This document shows, in pieces, positions 8,992 to 17,342 of a DNA stretch of 47,600 nucleotides. Within the stretch, counting starts at the first letter, position 1, and each line of letters begins with the position of its first letter. Source of the stretch: Halomonas sp. (lineage in GTDB: Bacteria; Pseudomonadota; Gammaproteobacteria; Pseudomonadales; Halomonadaceae); the NCBI RefSeq assembly GCF_030457605.1, contig NZ_JAKDUR010000014.1:1-47600 (forward strand), given 5' to 3'. Made by a program: the position numbers and the translations under genes. The notes under the pieces were generated by a model, which was not told the origin of the DNA, ran no database searches, and saw nothing but the letters and a program-made list of their open reading frames with translations.

Positions 8992-10701
8992 CTATTCGGC
9001 ACGGCTATCCGCTCCGTCAGTGGCCTTTTCATCTTCGTCGCGCAGCTGGCGGCGCAGCACCTTGCCCACATTGGTCTTGGGCAACTCATCACGAAACGCC
9101 ACGTGCTTCGGCACCTTGTAGCCGGCCAGCTCTTTTTTGCACCAACGCCGCAGCGCCTCGGCATCCAGCCCTTCACCCTTGGCCACGACATACAGCTTGA
9201 TGGCCTCGCCGCTATCGTCATCGGGCACACCCACGGCGGCGGACTCAAGCACGTCGGGGTGAGCGGCCACCACATCCTCGATTTCGTTGGGGTAAACGTT
9301 GAAGCCGGACACCAGAATCATGTCTTTTTTGCGGTCCACGATGCGTATGTAGCCATCATCCTGCAGCACGGCAATATCGCCAGTGGCAAACCAGCCATCC
9401 TTGACGGACTGCAGCGTTTCGTCTTCACGCTGCCAGTATCCCTTCATCACTTGCGGGCCCTTAACGCAAAGCTCGCCCGGTTCGCCAAACGCCACGTCGT
9501 TGCCCTCGGGGTCGATTGCTTTAACCGTCGTGCCCGCCACCGGCTTGCCAATGCTACCCAGCTGAATGGCATCACTTGGATTAAAGGTAACGATCGGCGA
9601 GGTTTCGGTGAGCCCGTAGCCTTCGGCCACGGGGCAGCCGGTGACGTCGTGCCAGCGTTTAGCGACCGCACTGGTCAGCGCCATACCGCCGGAAATACTC
9701 AGGTGCAGCGCGGAAAAATCCAGCCGCTTGAAATCCTCCCGGTTGCACAGCGCGTTAAACAGCGTATTCAGGCCAATAAACCCGCTGAAAGAAAGTCCCT
9801 TGAGCTCCTTGACGAAGGCGTCCAGATCACGGGGATTGGGAATCAGCAGCGAGTGATTGCCGGTATCTACCAGAAACAGACAGTTCACGGTAAACGTGTA
9901 GATGTGATATACCGGCAGCGGCGCAATCACCAGCTCTTCTCCTTCCTGGATATTCCCACCAATGGCCGTACGCGCCTGCACCATGTTGGCCACCAGATTA
10001 CGGTGGGTCAGCATGGCGCCTTTGGGTTTGCCGGTGGTGCCGCCGGTATATTGCAGTGCGGCCAGGTCATCCAGCCCGCGAGGTGCATCCTGCTGGTCAA
10101 GCGTACCGCCCTTGCGCAACGCCTGACGAAACGGCGTTGCGCTCGGCAACGAATACGCCGGCACCATTTTTTTCACGTACTTGACGGCGGCATTGATGAC
10201 CCAGCGTTTGGGGGCATCGTGCAAATCGGCCAGCTCGGTCACGAGCACGTGGCGGATGTTGGTTTTCTCCAGCACCTTTTCGAGCTTGGCAGCCATATTG
10301 GCAAGAATCACGATTGCCCTGGCGCCGCTATCCTTGAACTGGTGCGCCATTTCGCGCTCGGTGTAGAGCGGATTGGTATTGACCACCACCATCCCCGCAC
10401 GCAGCGCGCCAAATACCGCGACCGGAAACTGCAGCACGTTGGGGAGCTGGATAGCGATGCGGTCACCGGGTTCAAGGTCGGTTTCATGGGTCAGCCAGGC
10501 CGCAAAACTTGCTGACAGGCGGTCAAGTTCATTGAAGCTCAGTGTTTTGCCCATGCACGTAAAAGCGGGCTTGGTGCCAAAGCGCTTGACCGCCTTATGC
10601 AGCACGTCGGTAATCGAACTGTAGCGCTCAAGCCCTTCAAGCGCCGGCCCGTTGAGTACCGGCTCGCCACCTGGCATTGGGGAAGAAGCATGTTCGCTCA
10701 T
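8992..10701 (-). CDS. fadD: Long-chain fatty acid-CoA ligase
   Basis: Activates fatty acids to acyl-CoA with ATP at the inner face of the membrane, feeding beta-oxidation. The 569 residues include the AMP-binding motif YTGGTTGKPKGAM (218-230), YGLTETSP (362-369), and the GWFATGDIA...VDRKKDMILVSGFNVYP signature of FadD enzymes. The C-terminal lysine motif GKVLRRQLR is also present. Start ATG 10701 has GGAG 9 bases upstream. A PsrA-like palindrome lies 141 bases upstream of the start codon, suggesting fatty-acid-responsive control. Its nearest downstream gene on the same strand is the tautomerase. Confidence 0.96.
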   Translation of the reverse strand: MSEHASSPMPGGEPVLNGPALEGLERYSSITDVLHKAVKRFGTKPAFTCMGKTLSFNELDRLSASFAAWLTHETDLEPGDRIAIQLPNVLQFPVAVFGALRAGMVVVNTNPLYTEREMAHQFKDSGARAIVILANMAAKLEKVLEKTNIRHVLVTELADLHDAPKRWVINAAVKYVKKMVPAYSLPSATPFRQALRKGGTLDQQDAPRGLDDLAALQYTGGTTGKPKGAMLTHRNLVANMVQARTAIGGNIQEGEELVIAPLPVYHIYTFTVNCLFLVDTGNHSLLIPNPRDLDAFVKELKGLSFSGFIGLNTLFNALCNREDFKRLDFSALHLSISGGMALTSAVAKRWHDVTGCPVAEGYGLTETSPIVTFNPSDAIQLGSIGKPVAGTTVKAIDPEGNDVAFGEPGELCVKGPQVMKGYWQREDETLQSVKDGWFATGDIAVLQDDGYIRIVDRKKDMILVSGFNVYPNEIEDVVAAHPDVLESAAVGVPDDDSGEAIKLYVVAKGEGLDAEALRRWCKKELAGYKVPKHVAFRDELPKTNVGKVLRRQLRDEDEKATDGADSRAE

Positions 10702-10841
10702 CGGCAGTCTCCGCTATCCATGTCGATGTGGTAACCGACTTTGTTGTTGTTCCAGGCATTACGGCTATCGAGTCACGCTGTACGATTCACCCGGTGATGA
10801 TTCACCCTATACAACCCACCACAAGCTGTAAAACGGTCGAT

Positions 10842-10857
10842 TGAAACTTTTGTTTCA
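10842..10857. promoter_or_regulatory. PsrA-like operator upstream of fadD
   Basis: The perfect inverted repeat TGAAAC-TTTT-GTTTCA fits the GAAAC-N4-GTTTC form reported for PsrA, the TetR-family repressor of beta-oxidation genes in Pseudomonas. It lies in the 215-base gap between fadD and the amidotransferase gene, 141 bases before the fadD ATG. The match is seen in the sequence; binding is inferred. Confidence 0.6.
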
Positions 10858-10916
10858 TTTTCGCCCTTTGTCTAATACCCCCCAGCACCCGCTGCCGCTC
10901 TTTCGGCGCACCCGTC

Positions 10917-11723
10917 TCAGGCGCGACTGGTGGACGACATCGCAGCGGCCATATAGCGCGCCTGTATCTCGCCGTCTTTCCACACCAGCAACTCGCCCGG
11001 CGCCATACGTTGCCACTTTTCGTTATGCGTCAGCGGCTCGGTGGCAATCACCGAAACAATGTCGTCAGGCGTGGTGTGCTCGACAAAATTGACCGTCATC
11101 TCGGCGTCGGAAAGCTCTGCCTCGCCGAACGGTGCACGCCGGGTAATATGAGCAAGCTTAGTCGAGCAGAACGTATACAGGTAGTCGCCGTCGGACAGCA
11201 GCAGGTTGAAAACGCCCAGCGACCGCAGCCGCTCGCACAATGCGTGCAAATACTGCCACAGCCGCTGCGGCTCGTTCGGCGGCGTGGGGAAGGCACGACG
11301 CAACTCGCCAAGCAAAAAGCAGCAGGCGTGTTCACTGTCGGTTTTGCCTACCGGCGTATAGCTGCCCAGGGGTAAAGCCTGCCAGTTTTCCAGCTGACCG
11401 TTGTGCGCATAGCACCACGGCCGCCCCCACATTTCCCGGGTGAACGGATGGGTGTTGGCCAGTGTCACCTCGCCTACGTTGGCCTGGCGAATATGACTGA
11501 TGACGACGTGGGACTTGATCGGGTAATCGCAGATCAGCCGTGCAATGGGCGAGTCTACCGACGGATGCGGATCACGAAACTCGCGGTAGCCGCCCTGCTC
11601 GTAAAACGCGATCCCCCAGCCATCGCGGTGGGGGCCGGTGCCGCCACCGCGATGCAGAAACCCGGCAAAGCTGAAGCAGATATCCGTCGGCACGTTGGCA
11701 CTCATGCCCAAAAGCTCACACAT
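10917..11723 (-). CDS. yafJ: Class II glutamine amidotransferase (YafJ-like)
   Basis: Stand-alone N-terminal-nucleophile glutaminase domain. It begins MCELLGMSANVP, putting the catalytic cysteine at position 2, and continues with HRDGWGIAFY, HIRQANVG, NTHPFTRE and YAHNGQL, the family signature blocks. The 268-residue length matches YafJ-type proteins, whose acceptor substrate is unknown. A clear AAAGGAG precedes the ATG. The small membrane-protein gene ends 26 bases upstream on the same strand, so the two probably form an operon. Confidence 0.92.
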   Translation of the reverse strand: MCELLGMSANVPTDICFSFAGFLHRGGGTGPHRDGWGIAFYEQGGYREFRDPHPSVDSPIARLICDYPIKSHVVISHIRQANVGEVTLANTHPFTREMWGRPWCYAHNGQLENWQALPLGSYTPVGKTDSEHACCFLLGELRRAFPTPPNEPQRLWQYLHALCERLRSLGVFNLLLSDGDYLYTFCSTKLAHITRRAPFGEAELSDAEMTVNFVEHTTPDDIVSVIATEPLTHNEKWQRMAPGELLVWKDGEIQARYMAAAMSSTSRA

Positions 11724-11749
11724 CGCTGACTCCTTTCACTGACTGGTGC

Positions 11750-12205
11750 TCATGCTCGTCCAATCACCGGCTCACGACGACGGGTTGAAGGCTCGTCGGA
11801 CTCTACTTCTGAGTGCCGGGCATGGCCTGCCGAGGGCGGAGTGTGGTCATCTTCCGTATGCTGCGGCCGACGGCGCCACCAGAGCGCGATACCAATGAGC
11901 GATCCCAGCACCACGCCGCCCAGCAGCCACAGCAGGCCACCGCCGAACGCCGCCGAGTCCTGTTCCAGAAAGCCGACCGCCGCGACCATCGCCGACGGCG
12001 CCCAGCCGGTATAGAACTCGCCTTCTTCCACCAACGGCAGCGCAAAGCTTGCCGGCATCCACATCGCGCCGCCAATCGCCCAGGTCAATAACAGCCGCGG
12101 CAGGCGCGGCAAGAAGGCAAACGCCAGATAAATCGCGCCCAATACCAGAATCGAAACCCCGTAATAGGTCAACCAAAGCAGTGACATTGAATCTGCAAAC
12201 AGCAT
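11750..12205 (-). CDS. Small membrane protein of unknown function
   Basis: Predicted 151-residue inner-membrane protein that I do not recognise. It appears to have three hydrophobic segments (about 8-30, 34-52 and 85-106), and a hydrophilic charged tail rich in H, E, D and R. The start at 12205 is preferred because GAGGAG stands 5 bases before it; the longer reading adds 35 residues with no good ribosome-binding site. It precedes the YafJ-like gene by 26 bases and is divergent from the S9 peptidase gene. Confidence 0.7.
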   Translation of the reverse strand: MLFADSMSLLWLTYYGVSILVLGAIYLAFAFLPRLPRLLLTWAIGGAMWMPASFALPLVEEGEFYTGWAPSAMVAAVGFLEQDSAAFGGGLLWLLGGVVLGSLIGIALWWRRRPQHTEDDHTPPSAGHARHSEVESDEPSTRRREPVIGRA

Positions 12206-12264
12206 AATACTCCTCGTGTGGATGCCAGCATCCGCGTTACATTTTTCGTTATGGTACCCGTCAA

Positions 12265-14382
12265 TTGAGAAAAGCACAGCCAGACAATGCCGAGCTTTCG
12301 CCGGTGGCACGCGACTTTCGCCCCCATGACCCCGAGTGGCACTGGCTTGAACAAAGCGAGGCGCCCGCAGTCACGGCCTTTCTTGAAGCTGCCAACGCCC
12401 AGCACGCAGTGTGGTTTGCACCGCTCAAGCCGCTGGCCGACACGCTTTATAACGGCCACCTGGCCCGGCGCGAGCTTGCCCTCTCAAGCCTTGAGACCGC
12501 ACTTGACCACTATACGTTCTATAGTGAAACCGCTGCCGATGCCGACTATCCACGCTGGTGGCGCTATCCCAACGGCCAGCCCGACGCGTGTGAATGCTTT
12601 TTTGACGTGCCGGCGCGCGCGAAAGGCCACGACTTTTACGATATCGGCGATATGGCACTGACGCCAGACGAGCAGTGGCTCGCGTGGACCGAAGACACCC
12701 AGGGCGACGAGCGCTTTGCCCTGTGGATCAAGGTGCTGCCCGGCGGTGACGCCCAGTGCGTGCTGGAAGATATTGGCCCCGCACTGTGCTGGGCCGAAGA
12801 CCAGCGCGACGGTGCCGCCACGCTATTGTTCACCCGTTTTGATGCCACCCAGCGCCCCGATAGCGTGTGGCGCTTGCCGCTGACGCTTGAGGAAGACATC
12901 ACTTTCGATGCGCCTCAGCTGATCTGGCGTGAAGACGACCCCGAGTTCTGGGTGGGCATGGACAAGACCCGCTCGCGGCGCTGGATTCTGCTGGAAAGCG
13001 CCTCCAAGGACACCAGCGAAACCCGCCTGATACCGGCAAACGCACCGGGCACCGTACCGCTGTGCCTGCACCCGCGCGACGCCGGCGTTGAAGCCAGCAT
13101 TGATCACCGTCCCGGCTTTTTCTATCGCCTGCATAACCGTGGCGGGGCACACTTTCAGCTGGACATCACGGAAGAAAACGCCGCACTCAATAGCTCTGCA
13201 GAGTCCGGCTGGCAACCCCTGGTGGCCCACCGCAACAACGTCACACTAGAAGGTATCGAAGCGTTTGACTGGGGACTGGTGCTGGCCGAACGCGACCACG
13301 CCCAGGCACAAGTGACGCTGCGCCGGCTGGTGCTTGATGACGTCCACCGCATCACTGGCGATAACGTACTGGCTCTGCCGGAAACGCCCTGCTCGCAGAT
13401 GCTTGAGGACGCGCCGCACTTTGCCACCCAAACGCTTACGCTGCGCGAAGAGTCTTTCACTCAGCCGCCACGCTGGGTCGAACTTGATCTGGAAAGCGGC
13501 GTACGCCGGGTGATCAAAACGCTGCCGCTTTACGGCGACCTGACGCCCGACCGGCTCACCAGCCGGCGGCTGTGGGCCAAAAGTACCGACGGCGAAACAG
13601 TTCCCGTCTCCATCGTCATGCGCGCCGACCTTGCCGACCGGCCGCTGCCCACGCTGCTGTACGGCTACGGTGCCTATGGCGATCCGCAGGACCCGTGGTT
13701 TTCCATCGCCCGGCTGGAGCTACTCAACCGCGGGGTAGCCTTTGCCGTGGCCCACGTACGCGGCGGCGGCGAACGGGGCGAACCGTGGTACCTGGGTGGC
13801 AAAATGGAGCACAAGGAAAACAGCTTTGCGGACTTTCTCGCCGCTCGGAACGCACTGGTGGAACAGGGCATCAGCCGGCCCGAGCGCATCGTCGCCTACG
13901 GCGCCAGCGCTGGCGGCCTGCTGGTGAGCACCTGCGTCAACCGCGCCCCGGAGGCCTTCTGTGCTGCGGTACTCGACGTGCCCTTTGTCGACGTGCTGCG
14001 CACCATGCAAAATCCCGAACTGCCGCTGACCACTGCCGAATACAGCGAATGGGGCAACCCCGACGATGCCGAAGTGGCCACGCGCATCGGCGACTATTCG
14101 CCGATGGATAACGTCACGCAGCAGGCCTACCCCGCGCTGTGGATCGAAGGCAGCTGGTTTGACACCCGGGTGGCTTACTGGGAGCCGGCCAAGCTCTATG
14201 CCAAAATCAGCCAGCATCAGCAGAACGACTCACCGGTGCTTCTGTATACCGATATGCAAAGCGGCCACGGCGGCGCCTCGGGCCGGTTCAAGGCCTGGCG
14301 CGACGCCGCCCGACAGGATGCGTTTATCCTTTGGGCGTTGGGGCTAAACGACGCTCCGGCTACATCGGCAGCACGGCAATAA
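12265..14382 (+). CDS. ptrB: S9A family oligopeptidase (oligopeptidase B type)
   Basis: Serine oligopeptidase with an N-terminal beta-propeller and C-terminal alpha/beta-hydrolase domain, cytoplasmic (no signal peptide). Catalytic residues: Ser in YGASAGGLL (about S548), Asp in SWFDTRVAYWE (about D633), His in QSGHGGASGR (about H668). The 705-residue length fits oligopeptidase B/prolyl oligopeptidase. The choice between those specificities is by overall look only. The start is uncertain: TTG 12265 has no good ribosome-binding site, and GTG 12304 is an alternative. Its 3' end overlaps ycgN on the other strand by 23 bases. Confidence 0.92.
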   Translation: MRKAQPDNAELSPVARDFRPHDPEWHWLEQSEAPAVTAFLEAANAQHAVWFAPLKPLADTLYNGHLARRELALSSLETALDHYTFYSETAADADYPRWWRYPNGQPDACECFFDVPARAKGHDFYDIGDMALTPDEQWLAWTEDTQGDERFALWIKVLPGGDAQCVLEDIGPALCWAEDQRDGAATLLFTRFDATQRPDSVWRLPLTLEEDITFDAPQLIWREDDPEFWVGMDKTRSRRWILLESASKDTSETRLIPANAPGTVPLCLHPRDAGVEASIDHRPGFFYRLHNRGGAHFQLDITEENAALNSSAESGWQPLVAHRNNVTLEGIEAFDWGLVLAERDHAQAQVTLRRLVLDDVHRITGDNVLALPETPCSQMLEDAPHFATQTLTLREESFTQPPRWVELDLESGVRRVIKTLPLYGDLTPDRLTSRRLWAKSTDGETVPVSIVMRADLADRPLPTLLYGYGAYGDPQDPWFSIARLELLNRGVAFAVAHVRGGGERGEPWYLGGKMEHKENSFADFLAARNALVEQGISRPERIVAYGASAGGLLVSTCVNRAPEAFCAAVLDVPFVDVLRTMQNPELPLTTAEYSEWGNPDDAEVATRIGDYSPMDNVTQQAYPALWIEGSWFDTRVAYWEPAKLYAKISQHQQNDSPVLLYTDMQSGHGGASGRFKAWRDAARQDAFILWALGLNDAPATSAARQ

Positions 14383-14815
14383 TATGTTCTTCGAGGCGGT
14401 CTTCGGGCACGTCATCCCGGGACACGGCGAAGCCGCGCACGCTTACGCCCTTGCGATGAACGCGTTCGGCGTCGTTGCTGAGTAGCGGGTGCCAGCCGGC
14501 AAGCTTGCGGCCTTCGGCCACGCGCCGATAGCCGCAGGTATGCGGCAGCCAGGTAAATTCCCTGACCAGCTCGGGCGTGAGCTGGGTGCAGTCGGGCACG
14601 CTGTCAAAGCGGTTGGGGTAGTCGCTGCACTGGCAGCTTTGGGTATCCAAAAGCCGGCAGGCCACGTTGAGCACCGCGACCTCTTCGGTGTCTTCATCGT
14701 GCAGTTTCATCAGGCAGCACTGCCCGCAACCGTCGCACAGGGCTTCCCATTCGGCATCGTTAAGCTCCTCCAGGGCAAAGCGTTCCCAGAAGCGTTCGCG
14801 AAGTTGTGTGGTCAT
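14360..14815 (-). CDS. ycgN: YcgN family cysteine-cluster protein (UPF0260)
   Basis: 151-residue protein of unknown biochemical role. The CDGCGQCC motif near residue 28, plus later cysteines (SCQCSDYPNR, DCTQL, HTCGYR), gives the zinc/iron-sulfur-binding pattern of the YcgN/YkgJ group. The C-terminal VRGFAVSRDDV...EEHI is also typical. Last gene of the run beginning with dnaX; ycgL ends 69 bases upstream. Confidence 0.93.
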   Translation of the reverse strand: MTTQLRERFWERFALEELNDAEWEALCDGCGQCCLMKLHDEDTEEVAVLNVACRLLDTQSCQCSDYPNRFDSVPDCTQLTPELVREFTWLPHTCGYRRVAEGRKLAGWHPLLSNDAERVHRKGVSVRGFAVSRDDVPEDRLEEHIIAVLPM

Positions 14816-14884
14816 GGCCGCCTCCGGCTCGGGTTGTCGGGATAACTACTTATCAGAGCTACTCACAGTTATAGCGCAGGTTGA

Positions 14885-15199
14885 TTAATACCGCGCTTCA
14901 GTCGGCGTCCGGTAGAGATCGAGCAAATAGTCATCTTTCGCCGGCGGCATCTGAAAGTAGAATCCCTGCTCGGCAATGGCGGCGAGTACATCCGCGGCAT
15001 TGGCCCGGGCCAGCGACTTTTCTGCGGTCAGCAGCAGGGTAAACACCGGCACCGGCTTGCCGAAGTGCTCAAGCAGTGCTTCAGGCACTTCTTCAAGCCC
15101 CTGGCGCTTGTCCACGTAGAGGTACATTTCGTCCTTGCGTGAGCTTTTGAACACCTCACAAATCACACGGCCGGATGTAGCCGATAGCGCAGCAGTCAT
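14885..15199 (-). CDS. ycgL: YcgL domain-containing protein
   Basis: 104-residue protein of the YcgL (UPF0745) family, function unknown. The family core is visible as CEVFKSSRKDEMYLYVDK and the C-terminal GFYFQMPP. The start at 15199 is chosen because its ATG overlaps the rnd stop codon as ATGA, indicating translational coupling to RNase D. The rnd-ycgL pair recurs in gammaproteobacteria, as I recall it. Confidence 0.93.
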   Translation of the reverse strand: MTAALSATSGRVICEVFKSSRKDEMYLYVDKRQGLEEVPEALLEHFGKPVPVFTLLLTAEKSLARANAADVLAAIAEQGFYFQMPPAKDDYLLDLYRTPTEARY

Positions 15200-16326
15200 G
15201 TCGTCTCCTTGAGCGCCTGGGTCAACGCTTCGTTCAGGCATTCGCCGCGCCAACCGTCCGGCAATACCGGCGTTTCACCGGCCAGCACCTGCATGGCGAT
15301 GGCTTCAATATCGCGCCGGCGCAAGAGCATTTCGGGCGCCATACCCAACGCTTCGGCGCGCTCGCTGACGGCTTTCTTCAACGTCTTGAACAGCGGCTTG
15401 AACGGCGGACGAGCCGGATCCGGCCAGGCGCGGGGCAGCGCTTCAGCCTCGCATTCCCGTGCGGCTTTCACCATCTTTAGCAGCGTATCGCCTTCCTTTT
15501 TGATCAACGACGGCTTGATGTCCTCCACTGCTGCCAGCTCAAAGCGATTTTTGGGCATGGCATCGGCGACGGCAAACAGCACTTTATCGCTGACCAACCA
15601 GTTACGCGGCAGGTTACGCTGGCGGGTTTCTCCTTCGCGCCAAGTCGTCATCAGCCGGTAGGCTTCGATCTGGCGCGGGGCAAGCCGCCATAACTGGCGT
15701 TGGCGGGTAAACCACTGGGCGTCCTGCTCGGCACTGCGTCCCGCCTGATCGATCAGCGCCTGGCACTGGGCCAGCGCCCAGCCCATGCGGCCGTTTTGCT
15801 CAAGCGCCGCTGCCTGGTGCTTCCAGATCTCAAGCAGGCAAATCACGTCAAGCGCAGCATAGTCGCACTGTGGCGAGCTGAGCGGACGTTTGAGCCAGTC
15901 AGAACGGGTTTCTTCCTTGGGCAGGGTTTCATCCAGCCAGTAAGCCACCAGCTTTTGATAGCCCATGCCGGGCGTTTCACTCAGAAAGCCCTGCGCTACC
16001 TGGGTATCCATCAGCGGTGTGGGCAACACGCCGGCCCAGCACTGCAACACTTCAAGGTCTTCGCTGCAGGCATGAATCAGCTTCAGCGCGTCATTCTGCA
16101 GCAGCGCCTGGCAGGCCGGCGTGCAGTCAACCGCCAGCGGATCCACCAGATAGGTCACGCCATTGCCGGCAAACTGAATCAGCGCGGGGACAGGGTAAAA
16201 GGTCTTTTCACGAAAAAACTCGGTATCCAGCGCGATAACATCAGCATCTGCCATACGGGCGCAAGCGTCGTCCAGCGCTTGTGGCGTGGCGATCCACTGG
16301 TACGAAGGGGAGTCAATCAAGGACAA
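15196..16326 (-). CDS. rnd: Ribonuclease D
   Basis: 3'-5' exoribonuclease of the DEDDy class, trimming tRNA and other stable RNA 3' ends. Exo I is IALDTEFFREKTFYP, Exo II is KLIHACSEDLEVL, and Exo III is CDYAALDVICLLEIW. One or two HRDC domains follow in the C-terminal half. The start is uncertain: no ATG is available, and TTG 16326 with AGGG 11 bases upstream aligns well with E. coli RNase D. TTG 16320 and TTG 16356 are also open. recR ends 47 bases or less upstream, so it likely shares the dnaX-recR transcript. Confidence 0.95.
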   Translation of the reverse strand: MSLIDSPSYQWIATPQALDDACARMADADVIALDTEFFREKTFYPVPALIQFAGNGVTYLVDPLAVDCTPACQALLQNDALKLIHACSEDLEVLQCWAGVLPTPLMDTQVAQGFLSETPGMGYQKLVAYWLDETLPKEETRSDWLKRPLSSPQCDYAALDVICLLEIWKHQAAALEQNGRMGWALAQCQALIDQAGRSAEQDAQWFTRQRQLWRLAPRQIEAYRLMTTWREGETRQRNLPRNWLVSDKVLFAVADAMPKNRFELAAVEDIKPSLIKKEGDTLLKMVKAARECEAEALPRAWPDPARPPFKPLFKTLKKAVSERAEALGMAPEMLLRRRDIEAIAMQVLAGETPVLPDGWRGECLNEALTQALKETT

Positions 16327-16373
16327 AAGCAGGGTTTCCCTAAAGAGCGCGCACAAAGCGTGCGCGGCCGCGT

Positions 16374-16979
16374 TTATTCGCTGGCAAAAGGCAGACGGCC
16401 GTTGAAGGCGCGACTGAGCGTGCCGCCATCGACATACTCAAGTTCGCCGCCCATGGGTACGCCGTAGGCCAGACGCGAAAACGTCACGCCGTAGGCGGCC
16501 AGCTGGGTGGCAATATAGTGCGCGGTCGCCTCACCTTCTACCGTGGGGTTGGTGGCCAGCACGATTTCCTGCACATGCCCCCGGGCCACCAGGTTTTCCA
16601 GCGGCTCAAGACCGATGGCATCAGGGCCAATGCCGTCAATGGGCGAAAGGTGACCATGCAGCACAAAATAGCGCCCGCGAAAGCCGCCGGCTTCTTCAAT
16701 GGCAAGCTGGTCAGCAGGTGATTCGACCACACACAGCAGCGTGTCATCACGCCGTGGGCTTTCGCACAACGCGCACAGCGGCTCTTCAGTGAGCGTGCGG
16801 CAGCGCTGACAGTAGCCCACGGCCTCAATGGCCTCGGCAAGCGTGGCCGACAGGCGTTGGCCACCTTCACGCTCACGTTCCAGCACGTGCATGGCCATAC
16901 GCTGTGCCGTTTTTGGCCCCACCCCCGGCAACACCCGAAAGGCGTCCATCAGCTGTTCAACAAGCGGTGAAAAGCGCAT
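16374..16979 (-). CDS. recR: Recombination mediator RecR
   Basis: Works with RecF/RecO to load RecA at gaps. The 201-residue protein shows the HhH region [13 protein letters not shown], the four-cysteine zinc motif CQRC...CALC (residues about 57-72), and a Toprim domain ([13 protein letters not shown]...[15 protein letters not shown]). It starts 4 bases after the ybaB stop, the classical dnaX-ybaB-recR arrangement. Confidence 0.98.
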   Translation of the reverse strand: MRFSPLVEQLMDAFRVLPGVGPKTAQRMAMHVLEREREGGQRLSATLAEAIEAVGYCQRCRTLTEEPLCALCESPRRDDTLLCVVESPADQLAIEEAGGFRGRYFVLHGHLSPIDGIGPDAIGLEPLENLVARGHVQEIVLATNPTVEGEATAHYIATQLAAYGVTFSRLAYGVPMGGELEYVDGGTLSRAFNGRLPFASE

Positions 16980-16983
16980 CCAA

Positions 16984-17310
16984 TCAGAACGGCATTTTAA
17001 AGCCGGGCGGCAGATCCAGCCCGGCAGTGGCGCCTTCCATCAGTTCTTTGGAACTTGCTTCAATCTTGCGCACGGCATCGTTGACGGCTGCCGCGAGCAG
17101 ATCTTCCAGCAGCTCCTTGTCTTCTTCCATGACACTCGGGTCAATATCCACTTTGCGGACGTCGTGACGACCGTTCATGATGATCTTGACCATGCCCGCG
17201 CCGGCTTCGCCCTGCACTTCCGCCTTGGCGACTTCTTCCTGGGCCCGCTGCATTTTTTCCTGCATTTCCTGGGCCTGTTTCATCATGTTGCCCATTCCGC
17301 CTTTCATCAT
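16984..17310 (-). CDS. ybaB: YbaB/EbfC nucleoid-associated protein
   Basis: 108-residue DNA-binding dimeric protein. The methionine- and glycine-rich start ([20 protein letters not shown]) leads into the amphipathic helix and sheet of the family, and it ends with the usual [13 protein letters not shown] lies about 9 bases before the ATG. It lies between dnaX (33 bases upstream) and recR (4 bases downstream). Confidence 0.97.
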   Translation of the reverse strand: MMKGGMGNMMKQAQEMQEKMQRAQEEVAKAEVQGEAGAGMVKIIMNGRHDVRKVDIDPSVMEEDKELLEDLLAAAVNDAVRKIEASSKELMEGATAGLDLPPGFKMPF

Positions 17311-17342
17311 GGCGATATCTCCCGATTCAATGAAAAATCATG

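Noticed and set aside
9103..10515. 470-codon open frame antisense to fadD
   Set aside because: Same reason: fadD is intact on the other strand and the antisense translation shows no family features.
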